This document shows, in pieces, positions 16,611 through 21,870 of a stretch of DNA of 21,870 nucleotides. Position numbers and translations under genes: made by a program. Every line of letters starts with the position of its first letter. The stretch's first letter is position 1. This DNA comes from Planctomycetia bacterium. GTDB taxonomy: Bacteria; Planctomycetota; UBA1135; GCA-002686595. The DNA lies in contig SXKQ01000031.1 of the NCBI GenBank assembly GCA_005778045.1, forward strand, positions 1 to 21,870, read 5' to 3'. Below the pieces are notes generated by a model. The model saw only the letters and a program-made list of their open reading frames with translations. It ran no database searches and was not told the DNA's origin.

Positions 16611-18098
16611 ATGTCGGAACAGCACATCACGCCGCGCGCGAAGGACTACGCGCAGTGGTACCAAGACGTCATCGCCGCCGCGCAGCTCGCCGAGCCCGCC
16701 AATGTGGTCCGCGGCTGCATGGTCGTGCGGCCGCACGGCTGGGCGATCTGGGAGAAGCTTCAGGCCGAACTCGACCGGCGCTTCAAGGAGACCGGCCACC
16801 AGAACGCGGCCTTCCCGCTGCTGATCCCGCTCTCATTCCTGCAGAAGGAAGCACAGCACGCCACGGGCTTTGCCATGGAGTGCGCGGTGGTCACCCATGC
16901 GGGCCTGCGCAACGTCGACGGCAAGATCGAGCTCAAGGGCGAGCTCGAGGAGCCCTACGTCGTGCGTCCGACGAGCGAGACGATCATCGGCCACTTCTTC
17001 TCGAAGTGGATCGACAGCTATCGCGACCTCCCGATGCTGCTGAACCAGTGGTGCAACGTCATGCGATGGGAGCTGCGCACGCGGCTTTTCCTGCGCACGG
17101 GCGAGTTCTGGTGGCAGGAAGGCCACACCGCGCACGCGTCGCACCAAGAGGCGATGGAAGAAGTGATGCGCATGCTCGACGTGTATCGCGAGGTCTACCA
17201 CGACGTGCTCGCGGTGCCCGTGATCCGCGGCCGCAAGACTGCGAACGAGCGCTTCGCGGGCGCGCTGGAGACTTTCTGCGTCGAGGCGATGATGCAGGAC
17301 GGCAAGTCGCTGCAGGGCGCGACGAGCCATGACCTCGGCCAGAACTTCGGGCGTGCCTTCAACGTGACCTTCCAGAACAAGGAAGGCATGCGTGACTTCG
17401 TGTGGCAGACCTCGTGGGGCTCCTCCACACGCATGATCGGCGCGCTGATCATGGCGCACTCCGACGACGGTGGTCTCGTGCTGCCGCCGAAGCTGGCGCC
17501 GATCCACGTTGCGATCGTGCCGATCTGGAAGAGCGACGCCGAGAAGGCGCAGGTGCTCGAGGCGAGCGACAAGCTCGCGCGCGAGCTGCGCGCCGACGGG
17601 CTGACGGTCAAGCTCGATGACCGCGACGCGATGCGTCCCGGCGAGAAGTACTACGAGTGGGAGCGCAAGGGCGTGCCCGTGCGCCTCGAGGTCGGACCGC
17701 GCGACGTCGCGAGCTCGACGGCGATGGCCAAGACGCGCATCTCCGACGCGAAAGACAAGGTCAAGGTGCCCTTCGAGGACATCGGCGTGCACGTCGGAAA
17801 GCTGCTCGATGACATGCAGCGCCAGCTCTTCCAGCGCGCGCTCGCGTTCCGCCAGTCGAACATGACCAAGGTCGACTCGTGGAGCGACTTCGAGGCCGTC
17901 TTCGCGGACCAAGGCTCCAAGTTCGTGCTCGCCCACTGGGACGGCGCGACGGAGACCGAGCTCGCGATCAAGGAGGCCACCAAGGCGACGATCCGCTGCA
18001 TCCCGCTGCCGGACCAAGGCCTCGACGATGGCGCCGGTACGTGCGTCAAGACCGGCAAGCCCAGCGCGCAGCGCGTGCTGTTCGCCAAGAACTACTAG
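16611..18098 (+). CDS. proS: Prolyl-tRNA synthetase, archaeal/eukaryotic-type (ProS type 3)
   Basis: This enzyme charges tRNA-Pro with proline in the cytoplasm. It is a 495-residue class II synthetase. RPTSET (residues 119-124) is the proline and ATP site segment; motif 2 is the RWELRTRLFLRTGEFWWQEG stretch from residue 152; motif 3 lies in WGSSTRMIGALIMAHSDDGG. The anticodon-binding domain begins at about APIHVAIVPI, and the C-terminal domain ends in AKNY; a terminal Tyr is usual for this type. There is no inserted editing domain between motifs 2 and 3, which separates it from the longer E. coli-type enzyme. In the C-terminal zinc-site region I see only two Cys (IRC and GTC), so zinc binding is probably lost. 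The start is ATG 16611, with GAGGAA five bases upstream. It is followed by a strong hairpin terminator. Confidence 0.97.
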   Translation: MSEQHITPRAKDYAQWYQDVIAAAQLAEPANVVRGCMVVRPHGWAIWEKLQAELDRRFKETGHQNAAFPLLIPLSFLQKEAQHATGFAMECAVVTHAGLRNVDGKIELKGELEEPYVVRPTSETIIGHFFSKWIDSYRDLPMLLNQWCNVMRWELRTRLFLRTGEFWWQEGHTAHASHQEAMEEVMRMLDVYREVYHDVLAVPVIRGRKTANERFAGALETFCVEAMMQDGKSLQGATSHDLGQNFGRAFNVTFQNKEGMRDFVWQTSWGSSTRMIGALIMAHSDDGGLVLPPKLAPIHVAIVPIWKSDAEKAQVLEASDKLARELRADGLTVKLDDRDAMRPGEKYYEWERKGVPVRLEVGPRDVASSTAMAKTRISDAKDKVKVPFEDIGVHVGKLLDDMQRQLFQRALAFRQSNMTKVDSWSDFEAVFADQGSKFVLAHWDGATETELAIKEATKATIRCIPLPDQGLDDGAGTCVKTGKPSAQRVLFAKNY

Positions 18099-18116
18099 GC
18101 GCTCCGCAACACGTCT

Positions 18117-18152
18117 CGAGGCCGTGCGGCGCGTCGGCGTCGCACGGCCTCG
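18117..18152. terminator. Bidirectional hairpin between convergent proS and phospholipase D genes
   Basis: A perfect 12-bp stem (CGAGGCCGTGCG with CGCACGGCCTCG) encloses a 12-base loop. It starts 18 bp after the proS stop and ends 14 bp before the stop of the minus-strand gene at 18166, so it can end transcription from both sides. No T-run follows, as is common in GC-rich genomes. Confidence 0.75.
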
Positions 18153-18165
18153 CGCTTGTCTGGAC

Positions 18166-19437
18166 CTAGAGCCACCATGCGAAGAGGTGCGAGAGCTCCT
18201 CGCGCAGGCGCGCGTGCCACGAACGCCTGCGCCACGTGGCGAGCTCGATGCGATCGCAGCTCACGAGGTCGTGCTCGAACTGTACTTCGACTGTTCCGGC
18301 GAACTCCTCGTCGAGCACCTGCACTCCGGCCTCCAGATTGTGGTGGAACGAGCGCTGGTCGAGGTTGAAGGAACCAACGGTCGCCCACGCTCCGTCGATC
18401 ACAGCAGCCTTCGCGTGCATCATCCGGTCACGGTACTCGTGGATCTCGACTCCCGCCGCGAGCAGCTCGTCGTACACGTAGCGGCTCGCGTGATAGACGA
18501 TGCGTACGTCCGAGTCCTGTGGGACGAGCACCTGCACGCGCACGCCGCGTCGGGCTGCGCTGGCGAGCTTCCGGCGCAAGCCTGCGTCCGGCAGGAAATA
18601 CGCGTTCGCGATGCGAATGCGCGCGCGTGCCGCGTCAATGGCGCTGTCGTAGGCCTCGCGCATGAACGTGCGGCGGACACGCCGGAACTTCTCGTGCTTG
18701 GCGTCCCACTCGACGTTGGCGCACACCTCGAGCATCACGGGCTCGAGTCCGCAAGTCGAGGTCCGCACGCCCGCCATGGGCACGGCCCCGCTGCGATTCC
18801 ATGCGCCCGTGAAGGCGTTTTGCAGCGCGATGGCGGCGGGCCCCTCGACGCGCACCTGCAGGTCATGCCAGCCCGGCACGCGCTCGCCATTCACGACGTG
18901 GTCGGTGTAGTCATCGCCGATGTTCATGCCACCCGTGAAGGCGATGGCGCTGTCGACGACGAGGATCTTCTGGTGGTTGCGCCGATGAAAGCCCCAGAAG
19001 TCGGGCGAGAAGGGTGACGCAGGGCGAGGCTTGCGGCCGCGCGCGATCTCGTAGCGAGCGTGGAGCTCCTGCAGCTTCTTGAGCAGCCGACGGCGCGCGG
19101 GGCGGACCGGGTGGTAGATGTGCACACGCACCCCATCGTGAGCGAGTTCGTCGAGGAACTCCTCCCCCACCGAATCGTAGGAGCCGACCGCATCGAACAT
19201 GAGCCGCACGTCGAGTCCCGCGCGTGCCCGCTCCCGCAGCGCATCGCCGAAGCGTCGCCCCGTCGCGTCCGAGTGCAGGATGTAGGTCGTGAGGAAGACG
19301 CTGCGACGCGCCCCGGCGATGGTCGCAAGCATGCTCGCGTAGGCGTGCTCCCCGCCGACGAGCAGCTCGACCCGATTCCCGCCGCACAGGCGCTCGGGGT
19401 GGCGAACGTAGGTCTTGGCGGGAGCACTGGAATGCAC
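18166..19437 (-). CDS. Cardiolipin synthase-like phospholipase D enzyme (ClsB-like)
   Basis: The protein has two HKD motifs: HQKILVVD with H155, K157 and D162, followed by FTGGMNIGDDY; and HAKAAVID with H341, K343 and D348, followed by GSFNLDQRS. This pair is the catalytic site of PLD-superfamily cardiolipin synthases, which join phosphatidyl groups to make cardiolipin at the inner membrane. At 423 residues and without N-terminal membrane helices it is closer to ClsB than to ClsA. The start is GTG 19437; the next Met (residue 36) would cut into the domain. The last residues HLFAWWL are hydrophobic and might touch the membrane. It is divergent from the pirin gene with 55 bp between starts, and convergent with proS. 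Other PLD-type phosphodiesterases cannot be excluded, but the motif context supports a synthase. Confidence 0.9.
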   Translation of the reverse strand: MHSSAPAKTYVRHPERLCGGNRVELLVGGEHAYASMLATIAGARRSVFLTTYILHSDATGRRFGDALRERARAGLDVRLMFDAVGSYDSVGEEFLDELAHDGVRVHIYHPVRPARRRLLKKLQELHARYEIARGRKPRPASPFSPDFWGFHRRNHQKILVVDSAIAFTGGMNIGDDYTDHVVNGERVPGWHDLQVRVEGPAAIALQNAFTGAWNRSGAVPMAGVRTSTCGLEPVMLEVCANVEWDAKHEKFRRVRRTFMREAYDSAIDAARARIRIANAYFLPDAGLRRKLASAARRGVRVQVLVPQDSDVRIVYHASRYVYDELLAAGVEIHEYRDRMMHAKAAVIDGAWATVGSFNLDQRSFHHNLEAGVQVLDEEFAGTVEVQFEHDLVSCDRIELATWRRRSWHARLREELSHLFAWWL

Positions 19438-19492
19438 GACGTTCCCGGCTTACCCGATCCGTCCGCCGCCCTCAAGGCATACTTCTCGACCC

Positions 19493-20191
19493 ATGATCAC
19501 CGTCCGCAAATCCGCCGAGCGTGGAGCTGCCAACTACGGCTGGCTCGACACGCGCTACACCTTCTCGTTCGCAGACTACTACGACCCCGCGCACATGGGC
19601 TTCCGGGCCCTGCGCGTGATCAACGAGGACGTGGTCGCGCCCGGCGCAGGCTTCCCCACGCACGGGCATCGCGACATGGAGATCGTGACCTACGTGCTCG
19701 CGGGCGCGATCGAGCACAAGGACAGCCTCGGCACCGGCGCGATTCTCAAGCCGGGCGAGCTGCAGCGCATGAGCGCCGGCCGCGGCGTGCAGCACAGCGA
19801 GTTCAATCCGTCGCGCAGCGAGCCGCTGCACCTGCTGCAGATCTGGCTCTTGCCCGAGAAGAGCGGCCTCACCCCTGAGTACGAGCAAAAGGCTTTTGCG
19901 GAAACGGGGCGGCACAACAAGCTCGGGCTGCTCGCGACCCGCGGTGCGCGCGACGGCGCCCTCGGCATCCATCAGGACGTCGCCATCTACGGCACGCTGC
20001 TCGACAAGGACGCGCAGGTGACGCACGAGCTCGCCAAGGGCCGTCATGCGTGGCTCCAGCTCGCGCGCGGCAAGGTGAAGCTCAACGGCGTCGAGCTCGC
20101 GGCAGGCGACGGGGCTGCCGTGAGCGCCGAGTCGAAGCTCGATATCGCGGCCGGCGAGGCGGCCGAGTTCCTGCTGTTCGACCTCGCCTGA
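19493..20191 (+). CDS. Pirin family protein (YhhW-type bicupin)
   Basis: This is a 232-residue protein with two cupin halves. The N-terminal half has the metal site H57 and H59 (FPTHGHRDME), H101 and E103 (GVQHSEFN), the same spacing I recall for E. coli YhhW, which has quercetin 2,3-dioxygenase activity in vitro. The natural substrate of bacterial pirins is generally unknown; roles in redox or metabolic control have been proposed. The C-terminal half (from about residue 145) lacks the His set, as usual. I chose ATG 19493, since MITVRKS is the typical pirin beginning; the open frame reaches back to 19415. It is convergent with the MOSC gene, with only 15 bp between stops. Confidence 0.95.
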   Translation: MITVRKSAERGAANYGWLDTRYTFSFADYYDPAHMGFRALRVINEDVVAPGAGFPTHGHRDMEIVTYVLAGAIEHKDSLGTGAILKPGELQRMSAGRGVQHSEFNPSRSEPLHLLQIWLLPEKSGLTPEYEQKAFAETGRHNKLGLLATRGARDGALGIHQDVAIYGTLLDKDAQVTHELAKGRHAWLQLARGKVKLNGVELAAGDGAAVSAESKLDIAAGEAAEFLLFDLA

Positions 20192-20206
20192 GACGGGCGG
20201 CGCCGG

Positions 20207-20752
20207 TCAGGAGCCCGCGTCGGGCCTCACCACGCGGATGCGGTCTCCAACCCGCATCGTCCCGTCGTGCTCGACGTTGCAGAGCACGCCACGGCCGCGC
20301 TTGCCCGTGCGGAAGGCGCGCGCGATGCGGCGAGTGTGCAGCTCGCCGAAGCGCGCGATGAAGCTCTTGCAGGGCCTGTGCGGATAGGCCGTCACCCGCA
20401 GCACCGCCGTCCCGATCTCGAGCAGGGTTCCGGGCGGCAGATTGGCCTCGGACAGGTCGAGGTCGACCTGCAGGTTGTCGCCGGTGAGCGGGCTGCGGCT
20501 CTCGTCCCCGTCCGCGACGGACCGCGCAACGTGGATGTTGATCAGCGAGACCTCGCTCTCGGGCGCGCTGTGAACGTGGACCGGCCAGCTGTCGCCGCTC
20601 ACGCCCTGCCCCGCGCGCACCTCGAGCGCATCCGGAGTCGCGCGCTCACCCGGACCCGTGCGAACCACGCAGCGCAGGACGCGTCCCTCGTCCCGCGGCG
20701 AGCGCGGCAAGGCGTCGTACCAGGCGTCGAGTTCGAGGTGCGGATCGAGCAT
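20207..20752 (-). CDS. MOSC domain-containing protein
   Basis: This is a small 181-residue protein made almost entirely of a MOSC domain, a beta-barrel found in molybdenum-cofactor sulfurases and in stand-alone proteins that bind or pass sulfur to metal cofactors. The key features are GVSGDSW near residue 51, LTGDNLQVDLDL (90-100) and PHRPCKSFIARFG with the conserved C128 that would carry sulfur. The start is ATG 20752, about 80 bp from the divergent ATP-grasp gene. No molybdoenzyme gene is nearby, so the partner is unknown. Confidence 0.92.
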   Translation of the reverse strand: MLDPHLELDAWYDALPRSPRDEGRVLRCVVRTGPGERATPDALEVRAGQGVSGDSWPVHVHSAPESEVSLINIHVARSVADGDESRSPLTGDNLQVDLDLSEANLPPGTLLEIGTAVLRVTAYPHRPCKSFIARFGELHTRRIARAFRTGKRGRGVLCNVEHDGTMRVGDRIRVVRPDAGS

Positions 20753-20813
20753 CGGGTCGCGAGCATAGCGCCGCCCCGAAAGCGCGCTCTCGCATCGACC
20801 GCGCGTCGTGCGC

Positions 20814-20819
20814 TAGAGT
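20814..20819 (+). promoter_or_regulatory. Candidate -10 element before the ATP-grasp gene
   Basis: TAGAGT (four of six matches to TATAAT) lies 13 bases before ATG 20833 in an 80-bp divergent gap. No clear -35 element at usual spacing. Compare TACAGT before the gene at 2230. Confidence 0.22.
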
Positions 20820-20832
20820 CTCGGCGCCCCGC

Positions 20833-21810
20833 ATGCGCGTCACAGTCCTGATCGACCAGTGGTCGGAGAAGTCCGAGGACCACGACCCCGTCGCCGACCA
20901 GGTGACCGCCGCCCTGACCGAGGGCGAGCACGAGGTGTCGTACGTCGGCGTGCACGGTGATCTGCGCGCGCTGATCGACGACCTCGAGCGCTTGAAGCCG
21001 GAGCTGGTCTTCAATCTCAGCGAGAGCTTCCGCGACCACCTGTTCGGCGCGGTGGGCATCGTCGGCGTGCTCGACCTGCTCGGCATCAAGTACAGCGGCG
21101 GCGGCCCCGGCGAGTTCTACATGCAGCAGGACAAGGCGCTGACAAAGAAGCTCCTTGCCTTCGACAAGATCAAGTACCCGGAGTTCGCGGTGTTCTCGCA
21201 GGACTCTGACTTCGAGACCGGCGGCAACCTGCGCATGCCGCTGTTCGTGAAGCCGCTGCGACAGGACTCCTCGATCGGCATCGGCAAGGACGCGCTCGTG
21301 GACAACTTCCGCGACATGATGAAGCGCATCCTCTCGATCCACGACAAGATCAACGACGCGGCGCTGGTCGAGGAATACATCGACGGGCGCGAGATCTATG
21401 TCGGCGTGCTCGGCAATTCGATGCCGACGGCGCTGCCGCCGATCGAGATCGACTTCTCAGGCCTGCCGGAGGGTGCGCCGAAGATCATGTCGAGCCGCGC
21501 GAAGTGGAATACGCGCAGCGCCGAATACAAGGGCACCAAGGCGGTGCTCGCGGACCTGCCCGACGAGCTCAAGGCACGCCTGCAGAAGGTCGCCCTCGAC
21601 GCCTACCGCGCCCTGCGCGTGCGCGACTACGGCCGCGTCGACATGCGCCTCACGCCCTCGGGCGACATCTACGTGCTCGAGGTCAACGCCAGCTGCTACC
21701 TCGAGAAGGACAGCGAGTTCGCCACCTCCGCCCGCGTGGCCGGGATGAGCTACGTCCAGCTCATCAACGAGATCGTCGACCTCGCCGTCGAGCGCCACGG
21801 CATCCGCTGA
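20833..21810 (+). CDS. D-alanine-D-alanine ligase-like ATP-grasp protein
   Basis: This 325-residue protein has the Ddl fold: an N-terminal domain with ELVFNLSESFRDH, a central part with GIKYSGGGPGEFYMQQDKALTKKLL, then PLFVKPLRQDSSIGIG (ATP-binding loop) and LVEEYIDGREIYVGVLG. Metal-binding residues D270, E283 and N285 are present (DYGRVDMRL, VLEVNA). After EVNA it reads SCYLEKDSEFATSA rather than the TxPGxTxxSLxP of true Ddl, so the acceptor site differs. It is therefore likely one of the Ddl-like ligases with another amino-acid or peptide substrate, not the cell-wall Ddl. The start ATG 20833 begins directly with the first strand (MRVTVLID). It is divergent from the MOSC gene. The reaction (ATP-dependent amide or dipeptide bond formation) follows from the family; the substrate is unknown. 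Confidence 0.85.
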   Translation: MRVTVLIDQWSEKSEDHDPVADQVTAALTEGEHEVSYVGVHGDLRALIDDLERLKPELVFNLSESFRDHLFGAVGIVGVLDLLGIKYSGGGPGEFYMQQDKALTKKLLAFDKIKYPEFAVFSQDSDFETGGNLRMPLFVKPLRQDSSIGIGKDALVDNFRDMMKRILSIHDKINDAALVEEYIDGREIYVGVLGNSMPTALPPIEIDFSGLPEGAPKIMSSRAKWNTRSAEYKGTKAVLADLPDELKARLQKVALDAYRALRVRDYGRVDMRLTPSGDIYVLEVNASCYLEKDSEFATSARVAGMSYVQLINEIVDLAVERHGIR

Positions 21811-21831
21811 GCCAGCGCCTCCCGGCCGGCT

Positions 21832-21870
21832 TCAGGGCAGGTAGCTGCCTTGGTGGACGTGGTTCATGCC
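21832..21870 (-). CDS. C-terminal end of a minus-strand gene cut by the window edge
   Basis: Reading in from the window edge on the minus strand gives GMNHVHQGSYLP and then TGA, 21 bp past the stop of the ATP-grasp gene. The sequence looks protein-like and the convergent layout is usual here, but twelve codons cannot identify a product. Confidence 0.35.
   Translation of the reverse strand, partial: GMNHVHQGSYLP

Noticed and set aside
1..21870. CRISPR arrays, insertion sequences, phage or tRNA genes
   Set aside because: No evenly spaced repeats, transposase motifs, terminal inverted repeats or tRNA-like folds were seen.

Overview
The window is a GC-rich bacterial chromosome segment that reads best as a member of the Planctomycetota. 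The main clue is an orphan C-terminal module at about 14999-15301, of the kind that ends many secreted proteins in marine planctomycetes of the Poly30/Pla163 type. DUF6288-like, sulfatase and arylsulfotransferase genes, frequent TAG and TGA stops (no TAA), and weak Shine-Dalgarno signals fit this. The assignment is from memory of these families, not from a search. I found no rRNA, tRNA, CRISPR array, insertion sequence or phage gene.

Layout, left half. A purine/uracil-type permease fused to an ATPase-like C-terminal domain (94-1826) is broken by two in-frame TAG codons and a frameshift. An intact POT-family peptide transporter follows (2230-3798). Next is a PDZ plus DUF6288-type protein (3899-5447) broken by a TAG and two frameshifts, then a decayed beta-helix surface protein (5759-6252). 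An intact trio follows: a membrane-anchored sulfatase-superfamily enzyme (6278-8398, minus) with Thr at the nucleophile position, a divergent lipoprotein arylsulfotransferase (8530-9786), and a convergent polytopic glycosyltransferase-like membrane protein (9783-11573, minus). About 1 kb without a recognisable gene leads to a secreted protein with one in-frame TAG (12606-13439), a frameshifted outer-membrane beta-barrel gene (13830-14659, minus) and the orphan C-terminal module.

Layout, right half. From 15324 on every gene is intact and enzyme-like: a saccharopine/lysine-dehydrogenase-like protein (minus), a divergent archaeal/eukaryotic-type prolyl-tRNA synthetase, a ClsB-like phospholipase D enzyme (minus), a pirin, a MOSC protein (minus), a Ddl-like ATP-grasp ligase, and the last codons of a minus-strand gene at the window edge.

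How the parts fit. The sulfatase-like, arylsulfotransferase and glycosyltransferase-like genes may form a small cell-envelope modification locus. The right half is a patchwork of divergent and convergent single genes rather than an operon. The most striking property is that roughly ten coding lesions (in-frame TAGs and single-base indels) fall in secreted, surface or transport genes left of about 15.3 kb, while about 13 kb of other coding sequence has none. That points to pseudogene decay, or else to local sequence error or recoding, which read mapping could separate. I did not find convincing evidence of a new multi-gene system.
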